Positions 10,916 through 22,019 of a stretch of 64,000 bases of DNA are shown here, one piece after another (positions within the stretch are counted from its first letter, which is position 1; every line of letters starts with the position of its first letter). A program made the position numbers and the translations under genes. This stretch comes from Haliotis asinina. Lineage: Eukaryota > Mollusca > Gastropoda > Lepetellida > Haliotidae. The stretch is from NCBI RefSeq assembly GCF_037392515.1, contig NC_090292.1, forward strand, positions 41,787,747-41,851,746. Direction: 5' to 3'. The notes under the pieces were generated by a model. It saw only the letters and a program-made list of their open reading frames with translations. It ran no database searches and was not told the DNA's origin.

Positions 10916-12615
10916 CACCTATATGAGAGTCATCACATGCTCATTTAAACTTGTAAATTACTCTATCCGTGTGGCTGCTTGGAGTACGATGGGTTACGGC
11001 CACTGATATGGAGGGGGTGTGATATGCATGTGTGTGGAAATAAACTGGTTGTTTGGGAGGGAGATATTGGTTTGGTCGACTAGTTCTGGACAATGGGGAG
11101 TTCATGTTCTCCCAGCGAGACAGATCATGCAAAAATGTTCGCCGGAAAATATATGAATAAGGATCATGTTGTAATATGTCATTTGCGCATTCAACGGGAT
11201 TGTAATTTATATATACTTATTTATACTTAAAACATAATATATTCCTAAAAGTTAAAAGCACTAAAAAAATAAGCAACTTTTAATGTGAATATTAGCAGTC
11301 ATGTTTATGCCGTCAGAAGGTAAAGGTAAAGGAGCAAGTTTTATGGATGATCAAGGAGGTAGCTTTGCCGGATCCACTCGAAGCAGATGTTGATTGGCTC
11401 ATCCAAGTCACGTGATCAGACAGGATGCCTAAACAGTACGTGACAGTGGAGGAAAGGGGAATGAAAGGTGGTTGTTTTTTGCAGAAAACACTTTATGACT
11501 TGAAAACAAAAGTAAAGTGTAACGAATAGACAATCAGCCTATTTCAAATGGATGCGCGAATGACGAGGTGGTCATGTCGCCCTGTAGCGCTGAATGCAGT
11601 CAGTTCCAAATAGTCTGCACACTACGTGGAAAACTATTAACAACAATATTTAACCCACTGGATGCCGAGTTTTTTTTCAGGTGCATATTTTCGTAGGGTT
11701 TGAAAAGTGAACGTTGTGACAGATTTGCGCTCGCGTGGTACTGGATCTGCGTACGGCTATAAAATTGCACAGAAATGTAGAATATTTAATTTCCTATCCG
11801 TTGGTAAAAATATAACTGCGGCTACCTCATGGATTTGAGAAATAGACACTGATAGAATCTGTCCAAAACTGGTGTGTGTGTTGAAAAAAAAGTAAATTTC
11901 TCCGTTTTTTATCGTGCAACAGTGAAGCACTCTGCTAAGATTTTTTTTTAATTTGGCATCTTTACGGAAAGTGTGCGCGAAGAAAATACAGCTTGACATC
12001 TGAACGACATAAGTGTATATGAAATGGATGTATGTGCTAATGCATAACGTCATACTCACAAAATAAAAAATGACCTGCAATAAATGTCAAAAACCGATTT
12101 TCTTCAATGACGTCAAACGTCGACAGGGCATAATTCGGCTATGGTTTGCATTAAGTCAATGTAACTCAGATCACATGGAGAGAATTTGCTGTGGATACGG
12201 ACAGTATATTTTCGCTATGTTTTGTTCACAGTGAGCCAAACTATTCCAATACAAAGTTCCCCAATGTAAGAGGATACCTTTTGGTAGTTTCACAATTTGT
12301 AAGGAAATATGCCAGTGTACTACATCAAAAAGCAGGTAATAGCGATTTGGATGTCCCCGTCCGATACATATTTTAGTTCTTAGATTCTCCTGTTTGTGTA
12401 GATGTATTAATTAATTTATTAATTTTGCATCATTATTAACGGAGTAACAGCCACATTTTCAAATGTAATGAAATAACTGAAAATAATGCGACATTTTAAA
12501 TGCCTTGGAAAAATGATGTTTCCAACACATTTCCAACTTAGGAACTATGAGATTTAAAACAAATTCCAAGTTTTAACTGGTGGGTGATGGTAAATGACTG
12601 TTCTTTGTTCGACAC

Positions 12616-12689
12616 AAGACTTAATTCCTTGTTAATTGATGAGTGAGTCAAGGCAGTTAAGACTCACCAATTAACAAGGCCTTAATCTT
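12616..12689. repeat. Imperfect inverted repeat
   Basis: The arms at about 12616-12644 and 12662-12689 share 'ttgttaattg' and its complement, with most of ~28 positions pairing around a 17-nt loop. It may be a small foldback element or chance AT-rich pairing. Confidence 0.5.
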
Positions 12690-13003
12690 ACTCTTCTGTT
12701 GGCCCCATCCGGCTCCTTGCTTCATACCATGCATATATAGTTCCTTTCTTCTGGTTGTAGTAACTATTATATTGAAAAAGGCATTGGAGCTAATTTACAT
12801 AAGTTTATTATTTATTGTTGTATGCAGTTTACACTGTTTTATTATCGGAATGTGCTGAAGAATTACAGTTAGCATAGTGTCGTCAAAACTTTGACTTCAT
12901 ATGTTATTATTAAATAGTGATAGCTTCAATGGCTGAGTAATAAATTACTATTATAATACAGAAATAGATCATTCAACCTAAGTAAATAACATTATTTATA
13001 TTT

Positions 13004-13291
13004 CTAAATGTGCCCAAATATGGTGTCCATGTTAACCCTAGGACTGTTTTCTTTGTAACTTGTCAGAGCCTCTGAGTGAGGCTTTCCGTCATAACCCTGC
13101 ATTACAAGTTTGCAAGTACCGCGAAGGGTACGCTCATTGAACCGAGAAGCGTCGTGAATCACACTGTCTCTGGCCACAAACCCAAACAAGTTGTCCTCTA
13201 CTTGTCTACATCCAAATTCACCTACAGTCTTAAATATTTCATGGTCTGATGGCTTTTGATTACACAATGAAAAACCACCTAAATGGTCCAT
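13004..13291 (-). CDS. Unrecognised open frame, 95 codons
   Basis: It reads MDHLGGFSLCNQKPSDHEI... ending DTIFGHI. The composition is balanced and looks coding, but I recognise no family. It lies 55 bp left of the Polinton target duplication, so it could be an exon of a host gene or a remnant of another element. A TAG with acceptor-like context lies just upstream in frame. Confidence 0.3.
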   Translation of the reverse strand: MDHLGGFSLCNQKPSDHEIFKTVGEFGCRQVEDNLFGFVARDSVIHDASRFNERTLRGTCKLVMQGYDGKPHSEALTSYKENSPRVNMDTIFGHI

Positions 13292-13351
13292 CCCTTGATG
13301 CAGGTGCTAATTAGAGGGCACCAGTTAGAGAATATAATCTACAACAATATG

Positions 13352-13562
13352 AGTAGGAGAAAAGTAATCCGTTCAGCACAGACAATAGCATTCCTAAGAG
13401 AACAAAGGCATTCCAGAGCACAACAATAGCATTCCTGAGCACAACAATAGACATTCCACAGGATTACTCCTTAAAATCCTTAAACTATTCAGGATTACTC
13501 CTCCCTTCGAGAACAAAGCATTCCTGAGCACAACAATAGACATTCCAGAGGAATGAGTCAAA
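13352..13562 (+). repeat. Polinton left terminal inverted repeat
   Basis: It matches the inverse of 28252-28616 through the first 55 bp, the 'ccttaaaatccttaaactat' region and the 'cattccagaggaatgagtc' block. The body is made of short units of the type gcattcc(t/a)gagcacaacaata. Confidence 0.9.
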
Positions 13563-15124
13563 CTATTTAACGATATCATTCCACATATGTATCCTAAATA
13601 CAATAGCATTCCACAAGTGCACCTTTTAACGCCCTTAAAACTAGGCAAACTATTTAACCTTGGCATTCCACAAAGTGCTCTTTAACGCAAAGTATGCAAA
13701 CTATTTAACGATAGCATTTCACACATGCATCCTGAATCAATTGAAACCGTTGAAAACGATATATGGTGAACAGACAAGTTATACATTAACCCTTGAACAG
13801 TTCAATCCGATTAGTATCGTAAGCGTTCTATATACACGTGTGTTTCACAGCTCTCACTAGTGACAAAAACATGCCAACAAGTTTGTTAACTTATAAATGA
13901 ATCCTTTTGTATATGTTTGTAATCTTCTGTCACTATTCAGATCTATGATAGGAGATAAAGGGTTAACTCCATGAAACGCGCTCATTCATGGAGTTTGGAA
14001 TGTGTATTCAAATAAATGAATGAATGAATGAACGAGACGTTGCTTTGAAAAAACTTGAAATGCTCGCTGAAGCATATACGCAGAGAATCAATGTTCCCGT
14101 ACGCTCTCGAAATTGATCGCCAAAACGCAGAAACAGGAGAAGTAACGCGTTCGGTTTGGCCTCATAACGCATTAGCAGTTGCGTTCGAGCGAATATTTCC
14201 GGTTCATGGTCTATGAAATGGAATTGTAATGCATAAATAACATCGCATCATAGCAAAGCTCAACACCTTTAAGTGTGATGGTACATTTTGTCCTCGCATG
14301 TAAGACATATTACTCAAAGTAAAACAAATAAATGAATAAAACTTACCTAAAATTCGAACAAAAACGGGTTTGCATACACACCCTGCCGTTTTCATATCAG
14401 TGATGCTTTCTTTTTTATATAAAACTAATTCCAGCGTTAGTCTTTCCAGTTTCACTGAACATTCGGTCTTTAAACACAATTTTCACATCACTTTTCAGGA
14501 CAGGTTTCACATTCACATTACAGTTTTAGATTGGTACAATATTTCCATTGGAATAAATCAACAGGTGTTTTTCCCCTATAAATCACCAAAAGTCCGCTAT
14601 TCATGAGAAAGTGTCATTCCCACACATTTCAACACGTTAAGTCACAAACAGTTTTCATATTAGTTATTAGCTACACACACAGTGAGGTTTCTTGGCGTCA
14701 TGTAGCAGTTATACAAACATACAGTTCAAATACTGTGATGCCCTCGGAGCACGATTGAAGTGGGTGGAGTAGTTTTACAAATCCTCTCAGCGGAATCACA
14801 CTCAGGGTTCAACTGGTGAAAAACCATAAGACATCTCACGCGTGGTCGGTTTTATCGTTTGCTTCAGCCTTTCGCCGAAACAACAGGCGTTATGCAGTAA
14901 CTGTTATCACAAACCGACCTCTACCCCGCACATTTTATACTAACCGATAAACTAATGTATCACACGTTTTTGCCATAGTGTCGGACACGCATAAGCGTTA
15001 TACAACAAATATCACGACTTTTACTACGAATTTCAATAAAATGTACTGTTCAAAATGTCACGGACAGGATTTTGCAATACCAGTAGGTTTAGTATGTAAG
15101 ACGAAAAATACCCATGCATTATAA

Positions 15125-15160
15125 CAGAGACCATATAATAAATCTATTATATGGTCTCTG
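15125..15160. repeat. Perfect 16-bp-arm hairpin in the Polinton leader
   Basis: The arms cagagaccatataata and its exact complement are separated by a 4-nt loop (aatc). It lies about 0.6 kb upstream of the TATA-like motif. Its role is unknown. Confidence 0.85.
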
Positions 15161-15784
15161 ACTATAAGTGTCATGCCTGTTCTATTGATTTCACCTGCAA
15201 CATTTGGCTTTGATTATTTATTGGTTATTCCTAACCATCAAATTTCTCTTTATGAACATACCATTCCATTTTCATAACTATTTTAGATCAAATCAGGAAT
15301 TGACGAAACAAATTTTATCATTTTGTTTTTGTTCATACTACCATTATTTTAAGTCAAACATAAATTGTGGAATTAGTTTCACTGTTAATTTATTTACCAC
15401 GTCTATGGAGATAACCGGTTATATTAGTAAAACAAATTTATGAACAGAGCCGATCGCTACGTGTTCACCACCACCTTCATTCCTGACACACCCATGTACC
15501 AAAAGACATCCTGGTACCTATTCATGCTACATAGTAATCTGTCCGATTGATCATTTTTTTCGATTCAATGCTGTATCACGTTGCGACCCAGCCCCAAAGT
15601 CAACAAAATGTGCCGACTCACTCCATCTTTTTAGAATCTTATGTAAAATGTAGACAAATGAAACCTGACAAAGAGGAATTTCTCACGATACTGCAATAAT
15701 ATGGCACTTTCATAGAACTCATTATCTATTACAGACACCGCTAGTGCTTAGTGAAAGGAGCATGATAGTGCAAAAATATTTCAT

Positions 15785-16136
15785 CTATAAAAAGATCTGA
15801 CTGTCCTATCATTCACTCATAGGACATCAGGCAAGCATACACATTCGTGAAAAGCCTAGCCTTGTCTTCTGTCACATCGAGGATTCATCCGTTCTTGCAT
15901 ACAACAGAACGGTAAGCATTTTTACTGACTTTATTGAATAGTTTTGTCTGTTCATTTTTTAAGTATAAGCTCGTGTTGCATGCGATATTATTCATTATTT
16001 GCAAATGTTTCTATAACTTCCTGTATTACCTTGATCGTTTATAAGTAGAGTAAGACAAACATTGTTCCCAATATAAATGAGCGTTTTGCTGAGAGTGAGC
16101 TATGAGACTTTTTATTAATTTTTCCTCTCTCTACAG
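15785..16136 (+). promoter_or_regulatory. Probable promoter and leader intron of the Polinton polymerase gene
   Basis: A TATA-like box at about 15785-15794 is followed by a leader and a GT-AG intron at 15912-16136 with a pyrimidine-rich acceptor (ttttcctctctctacag). The start ATG is at 16223. Confidence 0.5.
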
Positions 16137-16222
16137 GTTTCTTTGCCGTCGAGTGTGTAACTTAGTAATTGATGAACAACCAATGGTTCCACACATTGTT
16201 GTTAGCCTAACAGTAGTTAGCC

Positions 16223-19200
16223 ATGAGTAATTTCAGCACCTGCCCGGTGTTTGCTTGTGATCATTGTCAGCAAACCTTTGGTCTTAAACATAATTTACTA
16301 CGTCACCAAAGAAATTGTGGTAGAGTAGGCACTTTATGTTCTTGTAAATTTTGTCAGAAGACTTTCAACCGAAAAGATAATTTGAATCAGCATGGTAAAT
16401 CCTGTCAGCAAAAAGTGGTCTATTGTCGTCAATGTCTGCATTGTTTTCAACATTTTCAAAATGAACCTGATTATCTAAACCATCACTGTGCATCAAGTAG
16501 AGCTACTGGTCTCACTTGTCAAACATGTCACCAATCCTTTCCTACCTCAAAAGCATTCAGACTACACAGAAATAAAACAAGCCATAACATGGTAGGGAAA
16601 GGGAAAGGCAAAGCTAAGAATGCTAAAACGGCTACAGTGACAGTACCGCCGTCTGATTCCCCTCCGGCTGTCTCACCTTCACCTGCACCTACTTCCCACC
16701 CATCTCAGACGAAGGCTAAAGACGATGTTTCCAAACCATGTTCTAGTCAGGCTTTACATGGTGACGTGAGGGAGTATGATTTTGAAGGACAAACGTCTAC
16801 TGACGCATTAGAATTTCTAGTCCGAGAACAGAGTAATGTCATTTCAACCCTTGAATCAGAAATAGGTGAGAAAAAGTCAATTAAATGGACTTTATGTTTA
16901 CACATTAAAATGGAGAAACCAAGCGAAGATGCTCATTCAAATTATCACGAAGCCTACTTTAGAAGCAGCATGCAGATAGCCATGAAAGGGAGTGATTTGA
17001 TTGAACAATATTTGGGCGCCATGAACAAAATGTTGCAAACACTAGACGATTATGAAGGGGTTCATTCAGGATTAAATGTTTCTGACATTGTCCTTTTGAA
17101 ACTGACTGTGGTGAAGTTCACTCCATTGAACGGTGGTACTTACATTCCACTTCCTCCAGCTCTGGCTAAACATGCACGCTGTATTTTAAATATTCAAAAC
17201 AATGACAATGATTTATGTTTTGCTCTCTCCATTCTTGCCAAATTGTACCCAGCTTCATCAAACAAGGAAAGAGAAACACATTACCTCCCCTATTTGAATA
17301 GGCTCAATTTAGAAGGGTTTTCTGTTCCTATGACATTGAAACACATTCCTCGTTTTGAACAGCTTAACCAGTTGAGCATCAATGTGTACGGTTTTGAAGA
17401 TGGTACCTTGTACCCTATGTACATCAGTAATCAGTCGAACGTGGAGGAAAATAGGTGCGTAGATTTATTGTTATTGTCACAAGAAAGTCAACCAGATGAT
17501 TTTGAGGGAGTCTTGGGGTTAGAAGATCACGAGGAAGCCATGGATGTAGACAAGATACCCAACACACATTATTGCCTCATTAACAACTTGAACAGATTAG
17601 TTAGAAACAGAAAAGGTAACACAAACATGTGTTTTGTTTGTAGAAAAATGCTTGTGGCCTTGTGGCCTTACTCATCTCAGGAAAGGTTGGAAGCTCACAA
17701 AGACTATTGTTTTAAGAAAGCACAAAGAGTCATTTTACCTAAACCAGAGGAAGCAGTGTATGAATTCGGTTTAAGATCACAAAGCAAAACTGAAAGAGCC
17801 AAGTTTTAGATTGTAGCCGATTTTGAAAGCTTGTTAGTGGCTGAAGATGATGATTCTTCGCGTTTAAACCGTCACGTCCCTTGCGGCTATGCCTACAAGG
17901 TGGTGTGTACCGATGAACAATATTCCAAACCCATTCAAACCTATATAGGTGAAAACGCAGCAGAACATTTCATTGACAACATTTTGAAAGAATATGACGC
18001 CATCATGAACCTGTTTGATTCTGTCAAACCCATGCAACTCACTAACCAAGATAAAATTGCCATAGCTAATACAGAACATTGTGGGTTGTGTGGAGAGCTC
18101 TTAGGAACAGACAGAGTATTGGATCATGACCACTTGTCGGGGAAGTTCCGTCAAGTCTTGCATAACAAATGTAACCTAAATTTTCAGTTCAGCAAGAAGG
18201 TGGTTGTGATGTTTCACAATCTAGAACATTATGATGCGCATCTTTTGTTAGAAGTAGCACAACAGTTTGGCGATCGTGAGATCACAGTGATACCTCATAC
18301 CACTGAGCAATTTTGTCCTTCACGGTGGACCGTAGTTTAGTGTTTTTGGATTCCTACAAATTTTTACAAAGTTCTTTGGATGCACTGACACAAAATCTGT
18401 TAAAAAAAGGTGCGGATTCTTTTGTATATTTGAAAGAGCAATTTCCTCAGCATGTAGATTTGTTAACACGAAACCTTCCATTTCCCTATGAACATATGGA
18501 TTCATGGGAAACGTTAAATGAGACATGCTTGCCTTCAAAGGAAGCATTCTACAGTTCCTTGACTGAGCAGGGTGTAAGTGAGGATGACTACGCATTTGCC
18601 CATCAATTATGGTATACATTTCAATGCCAATCCATGAGCGACTTCATGAGATTGTATGTGACAGTAGATGTGTTGCTGTTAACCGATGTTATTGAAACCT
18701 TTAGAACTGGATGTTTAGCCGACTATGGACTTGACATTTGTCACTACTATTCCATGCCTGGTTTCTGTTTGGATGCTGCTATGAAAATCACCGGGGCTAA
18801 ACTGGACCTATTCACAGACGTAGACACTTACAATTTTATTGAACATTCTATTCGCGGTGGTATGTCTGTCATTGCTAAAAAGTATGCAGAAAGCAACAAT
18901 GAACATATGAGCGATTTTGATCCAGAAAAAGACACGTCCACTCTACTCTACTTTGATGTGAACTCACTGTACGCTACTGTCATGTTACAACCGTTACCTA
19001 TAGGAAATTATCATTTTATTGAACCTGCAGAGTTCAACATCATAGACTGGGCAAGCATCGAGGTAGGGGGTGAGTATGGCTACATCTTGGAAGTTGATTT
19101 GTTCTACCCCAGTCATTTGCACCAAGCTCATGCTGCTTTCCCCATGGCTCCAACACATGACGATATCCCATTTGAGGAATTATCCCCTACACACAAAGAG

Positions 19201-20271
19201 CTTCTCGCTCATTTTAACAATCGTCCCATACATAAACTTCCCAAAAAATCATCCGGTAGAAAACTTTTTTGTACCTTGAAAGATCGTACGCATTATGTGG
19301 TTCATTTTAAAACCTTGCAGTTGTATTTGAAACATGGTTTAGTGTTGAATCGCATACACAGAGTGCTAAAGTTTAGCCAGGGTCCGTGGTTAAAATCCTA
19401 TGTGGAACTCAACTTGAAAAATCGCAAGAATGCAAAGGATGATTGTGACAAAGACCGTTACAAATTGATGAACAACTGTGTGTTTGGTCGTTTCTGTATG
19501 AATAAACGCAAACACATAAGTGTACACTTGGTGACACACAGACCCAAACTTCAAAAACTGGTCTCAAAAACCAATTTCAAACAGGTTAAAATTTATTCAA
19601 AAGACGTGGTTGCGGTTGAATTGGAAAATTTAAGTGTGCATTTAGATCAACCCATTGCTGTCGGTTTTAGCATTTTGGATTTGGCTAAATATGAAATTTA
19701 TGACTTTTACTACAATGTGATACAAAAGGAATATGGACATGAACATTTAGATTTGCTCATGACAGACACTGACAGTCTCTTTATGCAAGTCCATGCCCCT
19801 CCACATAAACCCCTCCAGGACCCCTATGTGTTTATGAAACAGAATCTCCATTTATTTGACACTTCCAATTATGCTCCCAATGACCCAAAGGGGCTCTATT
19901 CCGATCAAAACAGGAAGGTGACAGGCAAGATGAAGGATGAAGCAGGTGGAAACATCATACTTGAATTCTGTGGACTAAAAAGTAAAATGTATTCCTTCTT
20001 GATGAAAACGGATAAGGATCTTATTGAGAAAAAGACAGCCAAAGGTATTAAAAAAACAGTCATCAAGAAATTTCTCAGACATAAGATGTTTAGGGAGTGT
20101 CTTTTTGACAAAACAGCTGTGTCATGTTCTTTTCATCTCATTCGCTCTTTCAATAACGTCTTGTACACACAGAAACAAAACAAAGTGGCTTTGACCTCTA
20201 TAGACAACAAGCGTTATGTGCTAGAGGATGGGATTCATAGTGTACCTTATGGTTATTCATCAACTGTATAG
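16223..20271 (+). pseudogene. Polinton protein-primed DNA polymerase B (fossil, broken)
   Basis: The N-terminal part carries C2H2-type fingers (FACDHCQQTFGLKHNLLRHQ, CKFCQKTF, CQTCHQSFPT) and a basic Ser/Pro linker, then the pPolB N-terminal region. Landmarks in order are the exonuclease motifs (DFES, HNLEHYDAHLL, YVTVDVLLL), polymerase motif A (DVNSLYATV), motif B (KLMNNCVFGRF), motif C (MTDTDSL) and TGKMKDEAG. This enzyme replicates Polinton DNA by protein priming. The region carries about two breaks. The zinc-finger extension is prominent for the family. It is the only large rightward gene of the element. Confidence 0.9.
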
Positions 20272-20319
20272 TTACTCACTCACTGCATCTGCACGAAATA
20301 TGGATTTTTACAAGTCCTA

Positions 20320-20694
20320 ACAGGTAAGCTATATGATTATTATGAAAAAAATTTTTTTATTAAAATTTAGAATCGCATTGAAATTTAAAATGTATAGTCA
20401 TGTCACTATGTTTGTTTTAATACTAGACGTGTTTGATTTTATTTATTTTCTATTTATTTTTACAGGATGAGCAAACCAACCTACATGTGTACAAGCTGCG
20501 ATGGCTTTCTACCTGTGGACGCAAATGGTGAAGACCGATCGGGTCTCTTTACCTGCGTCTACTGTGGTACCAAATTAAAATATACGTATCATAGGTTCCT
20601 GACGCATACTGGCAAATGTGTGGTCAGGAAGGCAAAACTGAAGACAGCCCATGCTTGCACTTGTCGGAAGATTCATCATAATGACTCATCATAA
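20320..20694 (+). CDS. Polinton small zinc-ribbon-like protein
   Basis: The product (20467-20694, 75 aa) has C-x2-C at residues 8-11 (CTSC), C-x2-C at about 30-33 (CVYC), then H..H and CVVRK plus CTC near the end, a plausible zinc ribbon. The ATG follows directly after an acceptor (tttttacag|g), and a donor (caacag|gtaagc) lies near 20322, so a short leader exon and an intron of about 140 bp are likely. It is the second rightward gene after the polymerase. Function unknown. Confidence 0.55.
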
Positions 20695-20948
20695 TGACTA
20701 ACAGAAGTCAAACTTACACTTGACAAGACAGCGACTGGCTGAATGTATCCTATGTTTCGACTAGTTGAATGTATCCTATGTTTCGCTGCAAGAGCAAAAC
20801 ATGAACACTATGAGTGGTTACTTCAAGACTACAAAGTGAACACAATGTGTGACTGCTTCAAGACTACAAGGAGAACAAACATAAACACTATTGTGCTCAC
20901 ATTGTTTATTGTCACAAACTATACATAGAGTACATAGAGTTTGAGGTT
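20695..20948. other. Convergent intergenic gap of the Polinton
   Basis: Rightward and leftward transcription units meet here. It holds a 26-bp tandem duplication at about 20734-20785 (unit containing gaatgtatcctatgtttcg) and a second short repeat around 'gcttcaagactacaa' (20820-20870). No gene is seen. Confidence 0.6.
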
Positions 20949-21572
20949 TCAATAAAACGATTCTAATGTTGCCAACCCTGGAACACCTTTGGCAGCTTTA
21001 TGTTTCACAAATAAAACATTTCTATGTATCTTGGTTTTGTCTTTCTTTTTTCTTCCAATACATTTCCTGAAATGTTTGGGCAAATGTAAACGCTTTAATA
21101 GTTTAAGAAACTGTTTATAACCCACTGGTGAACGCCTACTTCGCGGTGACAGGATAAAAAAACGAATCAAGTTGACAATGTTTGAGTTTTGCAGCACATT
21201 ATTATTGTTTCCCACAAGTTGTAAATGCTCATCTACACACAATTGTCCCTTTTTAATGTTGTTTTTCACAAACAGCCACATTGACATCAATTTCCCAATG
21301 GTTTTGGTAGAAGAAATGTCCTTGATTAACTGGTCGGGAACTTGAAACAGGAGTTCTGTCTTCTTGTTGCATACAGGATTATCAGCCGGTTGTTCCGAGT
21401 TAGCTATCCCTTGTGAATCATCATCATCATCAACTATCTCATTCACTTTCTGTGACTGAGCTGTCTGAAGAGCTGTCTGATGAGCTGTCTGTTGAGCTGT
21501 CTTTTCTTCTTCTTGTTTGGACATCAATCTCTGATAATTCTCTCTCGTCAGATGAATCATGGGCTTGCTCAT
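20949..21572 (-). CDS. Polinton protein of unknown function, 207 aa
   Basis: It starts at ATG 21572 (MSKPMIHLTRENYQRL). It has a Gln/Thr-rich repeat stretch (residues ~25-42, QTAHQTALQTAQ), an acidic patch (DDDDD) and a conserved-looking C-terminal half (KQFLKLLKRLHLPKHF...) with a basic KKKDKTK motif. I recall similar proteins in other Polintons, without an assigned role. Its 5' end overlaps the next leftward gene by 134 bp in another frame. It may be a virion core or regulatory protein; this is a guess. Confidence 0.6.
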   Translation of the reverse strand: MSKPMIHLTRENYQRLMSKQEEEKTAQQTAHQTALQTAQSQKVNEIVDDDDDSQGIANSEQPADNPVCNKKTELLFQVPDQLIKDISSTKTIGKLMSMWLFVKNNIKKGQLCVDEHLQLVGNNNNVLQNSNIVNLIRFFILSPRSRRSPVGYKQFLKLLKRLHLPKHFRKCIGRKKKDKTKIHRNVLFVKHKAAKGVPGLATLESFY

Positions 21573-21891
21573 TTTGAACTGAGGACAAGTAGGCTTGGTA
21601 GTTCCTTATGCAAATAGGTACAATTGAATGGTAGGCAGCGATGAGCTCACGTTTCCTGTGTCTGCTGACACTCTTACTGCCCAAGATTCGAATGACAGAC
21701 TTATGACGTGACAGACGGTTTTTGTCACCTGGTGTGAGTGGTATCTTTCCAACAAGGATATTATACACTAGTGTAATCACTGACTTAAACTGTTCAGATG
21801 AAGCATGCATCAGCATAGCTTTTCTCTGTGCAGAATTAGCTTGTTCTAACATCATAAGAAAAGCCCAATGCTTTTGCAGCAGACCGCTCAT
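21439..21891 (-). CDS. Polinton conserved small basic protein with Ser/Asp tail
   Basis: The start is chosen at ATG 21891 (MSGLLQKHWAFL), since the longer open frame begins at TTG. The sequence has ANSAQRKAMLMHAS, NILVGKIPLT, and a basic stretch RLSRHKSVIRILGSKSVSRHRKRELI, a combination I recall from many Polintons and adintoviruses. The C-terminus is a low-complexity DSSSDSSSDSS tail that could be phosphorylated. Function unknown; a DNA-binding core protein is possible. The last 134 bp overlap the 207-aa gene. Confidence 0.6.
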   Translation of the reverse strand: MSGLLQKHWAFLMMLEQANSAQRKAMLMHASSEQFKSVITLVYNILVGKIPLTPGDKNRLSRHKSVIRILGSKSVSRHRKRELIAAYHSIVPICIRNYQAYLSSVQNEQAHDSSDERELSEIDVQTRRRKDSSTDSSSDSSSDSSVTESE

Positions 21892-22019
21892 GTTGATGTT
21901 GTAGGGTAGCTGTTCCACGTTCAAAGAGAGCTATCTATAGAATGAGTGAAGTGAAGTGAACTGACTGTTATATTGTCGGGTTGAAATTTTTTTTTAAAAA
22001 ATTCAAAGTTGTATGTGTT

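Larger units (their letters stand above)
10928..13345. other. Mostly non-genic, AT-rich stretch
   Basis: No confident gene. It contains an imperfect inverted repeat at 12616-12689 and one open frame near its right end, listed separately. The rest shows only short frames without domains. Confidence 0.5.
13563..16222. other. Polinton left non-coding region with likely polymerase promoter
   Basis: No gene is recognised in this 2.7 kb. It contains a foldback with arms at 13965-13975 and 13985-13995, a perfect hairpin at 15125-15160, a TATA-like 'ctataaaaag' at about 15785-15794, and a likely 5'-leader intron (donor g|gtaagc at 15911/15912, acceptor ctacag ending 16136) ahead of the first polymerase ATG. 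Confidence 0.6.

Noticed and set aside
11757-12080. 107-codon minus-strand frame
   Set aside because: Composition (FFF, IYF, low complexity) looks like AT-rich non-coding DNA; no domain.
14204-14479. 91-codon minus-strand frame in the Polinton leader
   Set aside because: No domain, AT-rich, no conserved Polinton counterpart that I recognise.
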